64,000 nucleotides of DNA from Erpobdella octoculata (GCA_963978895.1 OZ022243.1:7880043-7944042); one strand, 5' to 3'. Counted from the first letter of the stretch, positions 29,391 through 42,797 are shown. The notes: generated by a model from the letters alone, not told the origin. Numbers and translations are program-made.

Positions 29391-29723
29391 TCATTTTTTA
29401 GCCTTGGCACTTCGCAGTGCTGCCTTATAAGAAGCTTGCAATGCAGAAGTATTCATGTGTGACGAATCAAAGATTAGTTTCTGACTGCTTTTTAAAATAG
29501 CACGCTTCACTTTGAAGAACTCTTTGGGCCTTGAACTCAAGTCTTTTTGTCTAGTAGTTAAATGCCTCTGAAGTTTTGAGAGCTTCATTGCATCATTCGA
29601 TAAAACATCACTGCAAATAACACACTGAGGTTTTGGGATACCAGCATCATCAACATATGTAAAACTGAATAAAATATACGATGAGTTATACTTTTGAGTG
29701 AAGCTAGTACTAATTCGTTTCAC
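29391..29723 (-). pseudogene. BED zinc-finger N-terminus of a hAT transposase
   Basis: Reads KRISTSFTQKYNSSYILF, then SFTYVDDAGIPKPQCVIC, DVLSNDAMKLSKLQRHL and EFFKVK. The pattern F.Y…G.PKPQC..C..VLSN.AMK.SKL.RHL is the BED finger of Charlie/ZBED5/SCAND3-like hAT transposases. The final His of the finger is not clear and the frame stops soon after (KAKK), so this is a truncated relic. Confidence 0.75.
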
Positions 29724-29729
29724 TGATGA

Positions 29730-30550
29730 AGCTTTTGTTTCATTTATGTCTCCATCATCTGGCTGTGAATAAGATTCGAAATTTGCTGGATGCTCAGCAT
29801 TCGTATTTTTTTCTTGATAAACATATTCATTGTTTCTTTTCCATATATAAATTGGGTATAATAAATCTTTCCAATATCAAATATCAATGCAATTTTTTCT
29901 ATTATTATTTTGAAAGTTTGGTAATAAAAAAAAACAAAATTTATAACTTTAGTTTTACATTTACAACATAAAAGATTGCAAATCTATTGTTTGAGTTTGA
30001 GGGACAGATCTATAATTCTGTGTTATCAATGTTGTTTCATGTTTTTTTAAAAGTAAATTGAAGTGGAATAATCATCAAAATTTGGGGCATCTCCTTTGTA
30101 TCACATGATGTGCACTTATGACTATGTATTGAAATAACTGTAGACTTAATTTCATTAAAACTTTAAATATATTAATACTCACTTTTTGTAAAAAACCACG
30201 AGGTTGTCAGAATTAAATTTTAATTAGTTATTTGCAAAAACACTAACTAATAATAACTAAATTTAACTTAATTTTTCCTAATGTAAATTCTAATCTGTTC
30301 ATTAGCAGACGGCAGGTTTCCCGAAACGGATATAAGAAATTTTAAAGTTATATTTTTAATGGCCGCGTCTGTTTGGTTATATATCCGTGATGTTACTAAT
30401 TTAAAATTAACAAAAAAAACATTAGTTAATAATTATTTCAATTAATCTAATTTATTTTATTGTAATTTAGTTGTTTTATTTCATGTGCTTATTGCCAAAA
30501 AATTGACATTGACATGAATGGTTGCAAATCCAGGTGTATAATTACATTTT
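29730..30550. other. No gene seen
   Basis: AT-rich sequence between two hAT fragments on the same strand; possibly the decayed middle of one element. Confidence 0.4.
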
Positions 30551-30553
30551 TCT

Positions 30554-31006
30554 TTACTTTCTTGATAACTTCTGCTGACCGACGGCTAATGACCCATGGA
30601 CCACCACATTGAGTAGCATGGGTCCTAAAAAGGTGTAATTAATTTTGCAATATAGGTTGATGTGGTTGTTATTAGTCATCGTTGTATGACGTATGACATG
30701 CACCGTCAACAAAATCGCACCAAAAGAGGCCTCAGGTGTATTTTCTTCTTGTAACTTGTCAAGAGCCTGTGCAAACGGTCTCATTACTTTGAGCCATTCT
30801 CTCAAGAATGTAAAATCTTGACTACTAAACTTTGGCAACTGCAGCCGTTCCATCACAATGTTGACTTTGTCCTTCCTATTGTATATTGTACTGTAGCTGT
30901 AAAACTTAGAGTTCCAGCAAGTTGTGTTTGGCTTAGGTAAAACAGTTTCAGCAGCCTTCAAACTTTTAAGTGCTGCATTTTTTAAACTGGAACATTTGTC
31001 AGCCAA
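30554..31006 (-). pseudogene. hAT transposase middle fragment
   Basis: Reads MADKCSSLKNAALKSLKAAE, then PNTTCWNSKFYSYSTI, ERLQLPKFSSQDFTFLREWL and MRPFAQALDKLQEE. The 'T.WNS.F.S' motif followed by 'FL.E…V..PFA.ALDKLQ.E' is typical of hAT transposases. The C-terminal dimerisation domain is missing and the end is unrelated sequence. It belongs to a different copy or family from the fragment at 29391. Confidence 0.7.
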
Positions 31007-31009
31007 TGA

Positions 31010-32005
31010 ACGATTGGTTCGTTAAAAAAACCTGATTTACTTTGCTGTTATCGGTAGGCTCCGGCTTATCAGCGATCTTGTAGGAAACAATAATGTTAAA
31101 ATTAGAAAAGCCCAACCTCAACAACAAGAAAAGACATTTAATGCCAAAACATAGAATCTGTTACATGAACACTTATTCTTACCTATATTACAATTAATTT
31201 AAATAATTAGTTTTAAATTTAAAAATAAATCAATTTTTTAAAGTACTTAGCTCCATTATAGTAGCTATAGTAAGGAGTGTGACACTGATTTAAATGGTGA
31301 TTGTAGTGATAATAATGATTGTGACAATGATTTATATGGTGAGTGTAGTAGTAATAATAATGATTGTGACAATGATTTAAATGGTGATTGTACTGTGGAA
31401 GTTCAAGACCACTGTTGGCTAGAGGTTAAAAATTCAGAAAAAAAGTATGAAATCTGGCTAACCTATATTCATCAAAACTGTTTCAGTTGGATAAATGATG
31501 TTGAATAAATATTTAAAAAAGCTAACCTAGATGAAATTATGGCGTAATATGGGAAACCCCATCAAAAAAATTTACATTTATAAAAGTTAATTATTTAAAA
31601 AATATCAACTATTTTATTAAAAAGAACATTTAAATTAGGAAATTTATTTGAGTAGCTTAAACAGCCACGGATGCAAACCAAACTACATCAGTAGACTTGC
31701 CATCAAGATAGATGTCTGAAGAGAACTTTTCAGATGATAATTTTAGTCTCGTTTGTCCCAATGCTAAATTGACACGGGCAAAAGACAGAAAGAATGGTGC
31801 TTGTTCAGTGAAAGAACTGTGCCTTTTACGATAAAAACGGTGTTAGATGGAAATAAAAATTAGCAACTTGAAAACAGCTGAATGAAGAAATTGCTTTATA
31901 AAATTTCAGTGAAAGGAAAACAATTAATGCTTCAATAGCATTTTAGAAATGAAAGTTTTCTAAGCAGTGAATTGAAGTGAGAGCATTTTAAGGCTGATGC
32001 AGCTA
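31010..32005. other. No gene; short TGGTGATTGTAGT repeat
   Basis: 31270-31400 has three imperfect copies of a 'gtgacaatgatttaaatggtg' phrase. The rest is AT-rich without supported exons. Confidence 0.5.
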
Positions 32006-34018
32006 GCACGATGTTGTTGTTATTATTTGTGTTTTTAAGATGTCATATTTGTACATGTAGTTGTTGCCAGTGTTTTTGCTCATTTATTTGTATGAGAAAA
32101 GCCAGGAGCAGATGTCAAGAGAAACATTGCATCATAATAAGGTACTTCTTTCTTACTTATCTATGTGATGTTTTTATTTTATTATATCCATCTTGTTTGT
32201 GTTAGTACATCTGGTCAGACTGCTATGAGTTAGTAAAAAAAAACTCTAGTTTAACTTTATGCGTAAAAAATAAGAATATTGCTGGCTCACTCATTCCTGT
32301 AGCCTTATCCAGGGTAAAAATACTGAGTTGTTCTAGGTCATTGTTTTAAGAATCAAATTATGGCTTTGTTGCTATAATGATAATCAGATGTTTTGATTTG
32401 ATCTATATTTGATGTACGATGTGTATAATTATTTAACTATTTATTTTGATTATAATTATTTTTTTAGATCTTTTAAAAAAGTCAAACCAATGCATGCTCT
32501 AGTGAACATGGTCAGAGTCCTCAAGAATCGCATAATAAAGGACATACAAGAAAAGATATAAAGATTATCTCTGACATCAAACATCTGCTCCCTATAGCTC
32601 AACCATCTGCTGTTCAGTTGACATCTTCTATACTCTTTCTATGTTGCTGTCATTAAGGTAGGGTGTGATAGCCAGAAAACAACTTCAATTAGAAGCAAAT
32701 ATTCTATTAACAAATTCTTTACCCTCTTGTCGATAGTGATCTTGAAGTTGTACTAGAACATTACTATACTTAAATCTTACTCAATATCATTTTCATCATT
32801 ATTAAATACTTTTATTTTATTTATATCTTATAGATTGATTTGACTATTTTATGCTCAGATTAAAATATATGCAATAATTGTTTTCAGCTGCTGCTGTGTT
32901 GGATTGACATATGAAATATGAAAAGAAAAGCAGGCTAAAACTCCACTGTACTCAGAAAGCTATAATTTTTTAAAAGTTTGTAGAATGCTGCTCAATTTCT
33001 AAAACAGATTCATTTAAAAGGACTCACGACAAATAGTGAACATTTTTCAAAAAAGCAACCAAGAAAGATTGAACCGAGTTACAACATAAAAGATGTAACA
33101 GACTTTACTGAATTTTAGCAAAATATTTATTTAAAAAAATGCAGTATAGATCACATAATGATACTGAAACTGACTCTGATAAGGAAACAACTTACACTAA
33201 AATATAATTGCATCAAGAAATTGAAATGAAAATCAAAAGTCTTCCAAAAAAAGAAGAAACCTGACACTTAATGAACGACGAAGTGTACATCGATAGAGCG
33301 TTCTAAAAAGTTCAATCCAACATCTGCACCAAATATTTAAAAATAAAACATTAAAAATTACTTGCGACAAAAAATCTGAACAATAATGTTTCAGAAACAT
33401 TCACAGTGCATTCCAGTGGGTACAAAAAGAACTCAATACATTTGATCATAGCTTTGTAGAAATCCAGACAATGAATGATCCAACCACAGCACATCAACTG
33501 ACAATTGTATGCTGTTCAATCCATCATCGACAGCAAAAAGTCAACAGAAACAGTAGAGACCACTTGCGGCCTAAAAGAAGATGAGACTAGAAAATTTTAT
33601 GTTTTCAAAATGTACAAAACTTCCTGAAGTCCAGTCCAGTACCTGCATCAAGAACTCGTTTCAGACACTCAAAGAAATTAGCTGATGCTGAACTAGCCAA
33701 AATCAAAATTTGACAGATAGAACCAAATTTTGAAATTTAACTGCAGCAAGAACTTGGCAGAAATAGTCAAAAGCTCTCAACAAAACAATAAAAGATTCAG
33801 ATCCAGCTAATGTTTAAGTAAAGTAATACAGCTAATTTTCAATCAACTACTGGACCCTCCAAGCTGCTTTCTGTATTCCAGTTTTCAAAGCCTCATGATA
33901 AAAAAGAGATTAGAACAAACTGAAGTTAGAGTTTCATAGTAATCTTGGAGAGGGTACAGTCCAGTTTTTGTAGCAGCAATTTGCCACAAAGAGTCAAAAG
34001 ATTTGAATATGACAGCAA

Positions 34019-34245
34019 CAAAAGAAAATGTTCAGCCACAAAAGAAAATGTTCAGCCACAAAAGAAAATGTTCAGCCACAAAAGAAAATGTTCAGCCACA
34101 AAAGAAAATGTTCAGCCACAAAAGAAAATGTTCAGCCACAAAAGAAAATGTTCAGCCACAAAAGAAAATGTTCAGCCACAAAAGAAAATGTTCAGCCACA
34201 AAAGAAAATGTTCAGCCACAAAAGAAAATGTTCAGCCACAAAAGA
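34019..34245 (+). repeat. Perfect 20-bp tandem repeat, 11 copies
   Basis: Unit aaaagaaaatgttcagccac repeated without a mismatch. As 20 is not a multiple of three, all three forward frames stay open and give the same 20-residue cycle. These frames are artefacts. Confidence 0.95.
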
Positions 34246-36282
34246 TCTGCAGCAAGAACTTAGCACATCTGTCTGTCTGTCTCTCTATCCATTTTTTGTT
34301 TGTCTATCTATCTATATTTGTTCTTGTTCAACCTATCATATTTGTAAATGTAGTTGTTGCTAATGTTTTGTTTTATTCGTGTTGGAGGTCAGACAAGATA
34401 GATCAGCAACAGCAGATGTCAAGAGAAGCATTTCATCATATCAAGGTATTTTTCTTACATATCTTTCTATGTTTTAGTTTTATTATTGGTATGAGTTAGC
34501 GATGAAAGCATTAAAAAGATTAAGTTTTATAAAGGTGTTAATGGTCAGACAGTGTCAAGACCATGTGTATACACACATACTTGTGTGGTAGCTTACCTTT
34601 TGATTATTGTGAAGATAGACGTGTGTACGTCTAAAACGATGCTAACTTTTTGTATCTTTTAGATTAGAATTTATTTCATTAGTACGTTCTAAACTTATTA
34701 TTCAGTTACTCTTTACAGTAAAATTACCAACATTGTTATACTGTAATTATTGTATTCAGGACGTGATTTGCTAGATCGACAGTAGAAACATCAAAAAAAG
34801 ATATTGAATCAGCTTTGAATTATATCACACCATCTCTCCAGAAGATCCTTCTACTCAAATTTTGAAACAGATTTATTAAAAAGGACTCAGGACAAACAGT
34901 GAAATGCTCAAAAATTTTAACTCAGTTACTACATAGAAGATGTGACATCAGAAAAATATCTATTGAGAGATGCAGTATTGATTAAGTAATGATACTTTTT
35001 CTGATATGGTGACAAACGTGTTTTAAACTTGGAGTGTATGGCAAGAAATTGAATAGACAGTCAAAAGTTTTCAAAAAAGATAAACCCAGACACTTGTTGA
35101 ACCAATAAAAGTATAAAATGAACATGGGAAAAATTTACACCAAAAGCAACTAAAACAAACATCTTGGGGCAAAAAAGAAGAAAATAAACCAGATTCAGAA
35201 ATCCACAGAATCTTCAACAGTGAATTTCATTACCTGAGGCAAAACTTTACACAAATAGTTGAAACCTAGCAAAAAAGACTCTGAATGATCTGAGATGGGA
35301 TAATAATCCAAAACTTGGAAATATTGTAATCCACCAAAATTGTAAGAAATTGGCATGGAGAAGAAACCAGCTGTTGAGATGCAAAGATCAAGCTACAGTT
35401 CCAGAAACTTCTGAACTATCGTAAGTACTGTCCAAGCCTTATAAAAAAAATCGCATTTATTGACCTGAGATATAAGATTCATTTTAACCTCTGAATGAAA
35501 AGCAGTAAGTTCAAACCACAGGAAATAGACATGAAGAAACAAAATCAGTGAAGACCGAACACAAAATGACCAGATCTAGCTAATGTTTTGAAATCGACTA
35601 AACAATTTAACGACAGTGAATGACCTAAAGTAAAAGATTTTTCTTAATGTTAGAAACAGTCAAAAGCTCTTTAAAAACAACAGAAAAGACTCAGTCACAT
35701 GATGAAATGATGCAACAGATTTTAGTGAATTAATTATATTAAGTTGTCTGCAGCAAACAAATCAAATAAAGAACAGTTCCTATAAGCCAGTTTTTTTTGC
35801 ACATACAGCCTTACTTGCAGAAGAAAACAGTCTGACTACTGCAACTGAAAACTTGTAATAACTGTCGATATTTCTGTACAAAGCTAAGGTTTAATCAGCT
35901 ACTGATTCTTCCAGACTCAACAACCTGACTTGCAGAAGAAATACTCTGACATATGTGACTGAAACTAAGAAAAAATAAGAAAAAAATTCCTTATCAATGT
36001 GATGTTTCCAAATGTTCTGAACTTTCCAAAACACAATTTAGTACCTGCAGTAGAACTGAATCCTCAGATCCAACTTGATTTACGGAAGAAACACTCTGAC
36101 TTATGTAACTGAAACTTGGAAATAACTGTCAAGGCTCTAAACAAAGCAATCCAAAAAAATGAGAAGATTCCTTATCAAGCAGATGTTTCTAAATTCAATG
36201 AGTTTTCCAAAGTACAGTCTATTACCTGCAACAGAACTCTGTACAGGAAGTAAAAAGTAGTCAGAAGTTTCCAGAGTGAGGA

Positions 36283-36385
36283 CCAGCACCTGGAGCCCAA
36301 TTCTTTACATTCCATTGGACCAACACCTATAGCACAACTCTTTACATTCCATTGGACCAGCACCTGTAGCACAATTTTTTAGAGT
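36283..36385 (+). repeat. 48-bp tandem repeat, two to three copies
   Basis: Units hold 'tttacattccattggacca' and 'gcacct.tagcacaa'. Part of the degenerate region. Confidence 0.75.
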
Positions 36386-36844
36386 CTCATAAGAAGAAAA
36401 AGAGTACCAGATATGAATACATCAAGGTGAAAGTTTCATCTAACTCAAAAAAAACAGATATAAGCAAGACCGCATACACCAGAAGATCAACATCCTGCTA
36501 TTGTTTAATCAGCTACTGAATCTTTCCAACCTGCTGACAGATATGCCAGTCCTCAAAGCCTCATAATAAAAAGATGTTTGAATCAACGATGTGAGAGTTT
36601 CATCTAAACTTTGAAAAAGTCCAATTCAGCTTCTGCACCATGAATTTAACACAAAGAATCAACAGCTTTGAATACAACAACAATAAATGATTCAAGGACA
36701 GATTGAAGTGAACTCAGCAAAATGATTATAAAGATTTCTGCAGCCAATAAATGATTAATAACAGTCACCGATCAAGTTCATATAGCAAACTATTGCTGAG
36801 CGTTGCAGAGTGCAGTCTGGTACCTTCAGCAGGAACTTAACATA

Positions 36845-36849
36845 TCTAC

Positions 36850-36931
<82 letters not shown>

Positions 36932-36945
36932 GTCTATCCATCTAT
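36845..36945 (+). repeat. (TATC)n microsatellite
   Basis: About 22 CTAT units, followed to about 37290 by a decayed zone in which A-runs alternate with 'gatatctatctatc'. Confidence 0.95.
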
Positions 36946-38699
36946 CTATTTTTTATTTAAATATATTGTATAAAAGGTGTCTATCTACCTCTCTATGAAA
37001 ATGATATTTGAAAAAAAAAAGATATCTATCTATAAAAAAAAACGATATCTGTCTATCTTTAAAAAAAATGATATCTATCTATCTACTACCTATCTGAAAA
37101 AAAGAATAAAAAGATATCGTCATCTCTCTATCTAAAAAAAAAAATAAAGATATCTATTTCTCAAAAAAAAAAGATATCATTCTATCTATCTATCTGACTA
37201 AAAAAAAAGTTATTCTTCTATCTATAAAAAAGATATCTATCTACTAAAAAGATATCTATCTAGTAATAAAAAAAGATACCCATCCAAAAAATCTAAATCC
37301 TTTTTATATAAGATCTTGCACATCGTATTTGTAGCAAGAACTCAGTTCATATTCCGTCGGATCCTCGTAGGAAAAAAAAAGAGGACCAGACACTGAATGA
37401 GCTGAGGTTGATGTTGTTCATGTTCCAGCTATCAACATATTTGTAAATGTAGTTGTTGTCAGTGTTTCTGTTTTTTGTTATAAATAGCTTCCTTGCTTTG
37501 CCTACCTCAACCAGGACCAGAATGCTGAGTTCGTCTCTAGGTGAGTATTCTAACTATAGTTAAAGTTTTGTTTTCAATTCATTGCTTTTAATTTTGATTC
37601 AATTAAATTTGTCGGAACTTTAAAACTATCATTAATATGGATCCAACTAATGTTTCAGAATCTACATAACCATACGATGTGAAGTAAAAGAACAAAAGCT
37701 CTGTGCCAACAGTCGAAGCCGCAAAAATATAAAGAACACTGAACGACCTGAAGTAAAAGATTCTTCTGAACTTTGAAAAAAATTCCATTCCTACTTTTGC
37801 AACAGGAACTTGACACAAACAGTGAAAGTTATGAATAAAACAACAACAAAGAAAACTCAACTGAAATGCACCTGCAACACAACTCTGCACATTCCACTGA
37901 AGCCTCATAAGAAGAAAAAAATACAAGATCCTGAATAAGCCTTGGTGAAAGTTTCATCTTATAAACTTTCGAGTGAATGCAATCTAGCATTAAAAGCAGA
38001 AAATCAGTACAGTAGATGTTAACGCAAAAGAATTCAGCAGCCATAGAAGAAAGGATTCAGTCACAAGCAAAAATGTTATGACAGATTGAAGTGAACTCAA
38101 CAAACTTTTCAAGATTTTTACAACCAATAAATGAGACAATTGACAACAACCACTGATCAAGTTGATGTGACAACAAACACTACTGTACCAGCAACAAGAA
38201 CTCAGCACATCCGTCTAATCTAATCTGTCGTCTGTCTGGCTATCCATTGTTGTCAGTCTATTTAACTATGTTTGTAAAAAGAACTCAGTTCATATTCCGT
38301 CGAATCCTCGTAGGAAAAAAAAAAGAGGACCAGACATTGGGCGAACTGAGGTTGATGTTGTTCATGTTCAAGCTATCATTATGTTTGTAAATGTAGTTGT
38401 TGTCAGTGTTTCTGTTGTTTTATCGGTGTTGGAGGTCAGACAAGGCAGATCAGCATGGGCAGAAATTTGTCATAATAAGGTGCTTCTTTTTTTTATTATT
38501 GGTGTAAGTTTTTCTTCTTTATTTTTATTGGTTTTAAAAATAGAAATGAAAATTAAGTATTTACTTAAGTTATGGTTTATTTTAGAGTCAAAATCACTAA
38601 ATATTCAGGAATGATCATAACGAATTAGTGATCTCTGTGTTAGACATCGGTAAATCTAAATACCTCAGTCATAGCCAGGTTGATTAGGTATTTATTTTT

Positions 38700-38905
38700 A
38701 TTAAATTTGTTATATTAACTTTACTGCTGGTCTTGCTTGCTTGAATGTTTACAAACCTTGAAAGTGAAAATTAACTAACTTCCCATCATCCAATCGAGCT
38801 GAAATTTGAAGTATAGGCTCGTTCCTCATGACTACATTCTATTAAAGTTTGAAAATTTTTTTAGTACAAAAAAAATCGAATAAAAATAATAATTATTTAA
38901 ATGTT
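38700..38905 (+). repeat. Single-arm copy of the foldback/MITE family
   Basis: Contains 'gaaaattaactaacttccc', 'atcgagctgaaatttga' and 'ttcctcatgactacattct', shared with the elements at 47249-49309 and, in reverse, 51220-51580. Confidence 0.6.
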
Positions 38906-39236
38906 TTAAAACAAATCAAATACAATTGAATAAATGTTTACATATATAAATTCTAAAAATTTCATTTCAAAAGAAAATTTTTTGCAGTAAATGAAAAGTT
39001 GTCAAATTCAGAAATATAAGAGTTTTTAAAAAAAACTGGTTTTTTATGACTTACATGTGTTCAACTGACATCTGTAGAACTTTTTCTACAGTATTGCTGT
39101 CGTCATTAATACTAACTGTAACTCTATGTGGTAAATCAATTACAGAAGTCTCATTATGAAAATAATGATTTTGCAAAAACATGTTATAAGATAAATTCTT
39201 CACCTACTCAGGAATCATTCAACCCAAACCACCCGG

Positions 39237-39575
39237 ATGAACAACCATTTGTTGACAGTTGAACAAGTGCATTTATATCAATCAGCAATTTTTATGTATA
39301 AATATGCATATGATCTTTTACCCAATATTCAACGAGCCATCTATATAAAGCAGAAGAAGTTCACAACCATTTTGGGCGATCTAAACACTGCTTCTGTTTG
39401 GAATCAATCCGCTGACTTGACACTTGGAATGCACTCAATAAAATTTATAGGTCCAAAGATCTGAAATTCTCTGCCGCATGACATCACCCAAAGTTCTCTC
39501 AGCTCATTCAAGGCCTCTGTGAAAAGCTACCTGCTACACATAGCTTTGAAAGACCTCATGCCAATACAGTGAAGA
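39237..39575 (+). pseudogene. LINE C-terminal fragment (CR1-like)
   Basis: Reads EQVHLYQSAIFMYKYAYDLL, then SIKFIGPKI and, one frame on, WNSLPHDIT with SSFKASVKSYLLH. The 'FMYK…GPKIWNSLP..I….SFK…K.YLL' order is the C-terminus of CR1-like reverse transcriptase ORFs. A stop splits it. Confidence 0.75.
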
Positions 39576-39853
39576 TATATGCTCTTTTGGTAGTTTTTAC
39601 TTTATTATAAGTCATTTATAGGATTACAGACTAGCGGGAATATTTGTTCTTTTTCTGTTGTCCTTTATTTGTTTTTGTGATAATTGATTTTGTTTCCATG
39701 AATAGCAACAAAAAATATATTAGATTGCGATGTGAATATTGTGCTTATTTGATTTATTAGCTCATTTTAAGCTTACATTCAATTATTATCTCCAACATAA
39801 CAATTGATTGACTGGTTTTTTGCCAAATTTACAGCAGAAATATCAAAAGAAGA

Positions 39854-40275
39854 ATGAAGTTCCACTCAACCGAGACTGCAGTGCTAATGGTTTTCTCTGA
39901 CGTTCTCAGTGCAACCAACAATGGAAAATGCACACTGCTTGTTCTGCTGGATCAGTTGAATGACATAATTTTTTGTTTTGGTGGATCTTTCTCAATTGGT
40001 TCCATTCTTACCTCTCTGAACGTACATGCCTGGTGAGCGTAAATGAAACCACTTCATCAACCTCAACACTCACATTTGGTCTTCCACAAGGATCCATTTT
40101 AAGGCCAACCCTTTTCATCATATACATGGCTGAGTTAGAAAAGATCATCGCAAATCATGGATTGAAATCATATTTTTATGCTGATGGTCACTGTGATCTG
40201 GTCGAGGTTGTCGTGTTTTCATCTTCAGTCCTTGTGAGCATTGATGACATCAATCAATGCTTGCCTCTAACATAA
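39854..40275 (+). pseudogene. LINE reverse transcriptase fragment
   Basis: Reads KFHSTETAVLMVFSDVL, GKCTLLVLLD, then after a frame change WFHSYLSERTCLVSVNETT, FGLPQGSILRP and a mutated YADG in place of YADD. Part of the motif that should carry AFD is deleted. It lies downstream of a LINE C-terminus, so two separate copies are present. Confidence 0.8.
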
Positions 40276-40721
40276 TTCCAACATGCAAGTTTGCCTGGCT
40301 GTCAATTGGATTTTAAAACATAGAAGATGTCAAATATTCCATCAAGAAATTGGAATGACAGTCAAACGTTTTCCAAAACAAAACCCAAACACATAATGAG
40401 CCAATAAAAGTGCATCAACTTGATGTTCCAAAAAGTTTGATCTAGCATCTGCAGCAAAACGTTCAAAACTACTTATGATCACAAAAAAGAGAAAACCATA
40501 TCCAGCTTATGATTCAGAAACTACTGAACTTTCCAATGTACATTCTATTTTCCAACAGCAGGAACATGATACATTCTATTTAAATAAACTGAATGAGTTT
40601 AGGTTGATATTTTATTTCAATCTGAAGGAAAGAATGCAATCTAACATCAGCAACAAAGAAATTTCTTGGAGAGCTAAACCACTAAAGAACAAAAATAGCA
40701 AAGCAGTTGAAATTAAACTTG

Positions 40722-41035
40722 GGGGAGAATGAAGACATTGAACGAGTCAATGAGAAGAGTACATAAACTGAATGTTGAAAATGTTCAATCAATCTTCTGT
40801 AGTAGAAGCGTGGCACAGAGGACTCTAAGCTTTGAAAGAAACAATGTTTAAGATGTCCGAAGCCGATAAATCAGAAGAAGGGAGGGGGAGGATGAAGACA
40901 CTGAACGAGTCAATGAGAAGAGTACATAAAATGAATGCTGAAAATGTTCAGTCCATCTTCTGTAGTAGAAGCGTGGCACAAAGGGCTCTAAGCTTTGAAT
41001 GAAACAGTGTTTAAGATGTCCGAAGCCGATATATC
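40722..41035 (+). repeat. About 158-bp tandem duplication
   Basis: Two copies from about 40724 and 40882, each with 'cgagtcaatgagaagagtac', 'tctgtagtagaagcgtgg' and 'aagatgtccgaagccga'. Around ten differences. No frame is kept. Confidence 0.85.
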
Positions 41036-41039
41036 AGTT

Positions 41040-42085
41040 CACTGATCGAATCCACAGGGTAGAATAGCTCAAACTTGCTAAGTGCAATCTTGGTGCCTGC
41101 AGTTAAGAATCAATGTATTCAGTTGAAGTTCCTCGGATGAAAAGAAAAGAACTCTAACTTTACAGTCACCAAATAACTTTTCAGAAGTGCAATGAATTAT
41201 TTATTGCTTTATTTTTTATGTTTTTGTCTTATTGTTATAATGAAAATTATATGAAACTATTTTTAATAACTGTATTTTATTTTACTCTAAAATAACGTCC
41301 AGACTAAGGAACTGAACTTGCTACCCATGGAATTATTGCAATAATATAAGGTGGTAGTGATCCCAAACATAATATGATGCATTTCATACTCCGGCAAGAA
41401 AAAAAAATTAATTTGACGAATAACGGTTGTATAATGGGGTGAAATTTGAAATGTTCTGTACTATTTTTTAAAGGAACATTTTTTAGACTCAGCAAAAGCT
41501 CGTCGTCTGGCTTACAATTCCGACTTACGTTTAAATCCCATTCGTGGTGGGTCTTGAAATCAGTGTGGAGCACAGGTCGAAAACTCCGCCAGACCCTTCT
41601 CGACGGTGATGGTACCAGATAAGATAAATGCTATCTCCACACTAGGAAATGAGTCCTGAACTTGCTTTTTGTGTATCAGTTGATACATGAAAGTTTCTTG
41701 AGAGACATCTTGAGCTTGTTTGTTCTTGAATGCTTTAATACATGTAAAAAATATAAATGTTTGATAATTTATATAGCGTCTCTTCCAAAGCTCAGAGGCG
41801 CTGTTTTTTTACATGCCCCACGGCAGGGACGTAAATGGGGGGGGACATTTTTCTCCCCACTGATTTTCCAAATTTGGAATTTTTTCTTAGAGTTTACTAT
41901 ATATTTTCTTAATTTTAACTTAACCTAGATTCAAAGCGAATTCGAATCCTTCCGGCGAGTGTAGACAATTTGCCTCCCCCCCCTGATATCCAAAATTTAA
42001 ATTGTTTTACTTAGAGTTTACTATTTAATTTGTTAATTTTAACTTTACTTTACCCCGTGATGATTCAATGCAAATTTGAATCCTT
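41040..42085. other. No gene; SINE-like and CAGGGAC-type debris
   Basis: 41490-41660 has tRNA/SINE-like text ('aaatcccattcgtggtggg', 'aaactccgccagaccc'). 41822-42000 has 'cagggacgtaaatggggg' with two related copies of a 'ttagagtttactat' phrase. Confidence 0.45.
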
Positions 42086-42088
42086 TTT

Positions 42089-42117
42089 TACAAACTTTTA
42101 TTTAGGTTACAATCTCT

Positions 42118-42155
<38 letters not shown>

Positions 42156-42352
42156 CTTTCTCTGTACGCAAATCTTGCAAGTAAAATTTAACCAGCTTTT
42201 TGACTAGCTAGGAAGCTGAAACCTTCAGCATAGCTTTATATTATATGACAATACTTTATTCAATTGAAAACAAAATAATTTAAACATCGTTCGTATTTCT
42301 AAATCGAGTGTATTTGAAATAAAATTTGTGTTGAAAAACTCGTTTTTTTCTT
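42089..42352 (-). repeat. MITE-like family Z, copy 1 (reverse)
   Basis: Reverse copy of the element also at 44633-45046 and 58981-59248: 'aaacgagtttttcaacacaaa' at one end, 'gcttcctagctagtcaaaaa' in the body, 'acagagattgtaacctaaat' near the other end. This copy carries a TG microsatellite (42120-42154). Confidence 0.8.
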
Positions 42353-42797
42353 TACATGTTGCTTATGCTAGATTTACTAATAAATGCAGAGTTATAAATT
42401 GTGTATCAGCGTTGGTCCAAAGATTAGCTGTTTCTTGTGCCAAAATACAATCAGCGAACTCGTGAAACTTTACCATATTAGTGGTATTGATACAATGTTG
42501 ATTCCCTCACAGCTGTCTACATTAAAGTTATTATTACTTATTACACAAAAATTAAATAAAATTCTACTCACCCCAGTTTAGACTTTTTTTACCAGACCTG
42601 TAGGTACTTGTCCCTGCAATGTGATTAAATTATTCATCTTCCCCCCAGTGACTAATCTAAGCATCTTTAGGGGGAAATTCTCCCCCCTACAAAAATTTCC
42701 AAAAAAATAAAATAACATAGCTATCAGACTCAGTATATTAGTATATCATGTATTTATCAGGTGAAGACTAAAGTTATATATGAATTAATGATAAATT

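Larger units (their letters stand above)
32005..39000 (+). repeat. Degenerate segmental repeat region
   Basis: Non-coding text recurs in the same order at several sites. A block with 'tttgtaaatgtagttgttg' lies at 32048, 34343, 37439 and 38386; in most copies it is followed by 'gcagatgtcaagagaa' or 'tcataataagg'. A second phrase, 'gcagcaagaactcagcaca', recurs near 34247, 36830, 37330 and 38190. A third, 'tcgtaggaaaaaaaaagagg', is at 37363 and 38306. Units are heavily diverged and carry simple repeats. No long frame crosses a unit. Confidence 0.65.

Noticed and set aside
29133..29462. Phe/Ser-rich membrane protein
   Set aside because: Translation of a T/C-rich tract; no conserved motif.
33945..34499. 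184-residue ORF with ENVQPQKKMFSHKRK repeats
   Set aside because: All three frames are open because of the perfect 20-bp repeat; no start context or conserved flanks.
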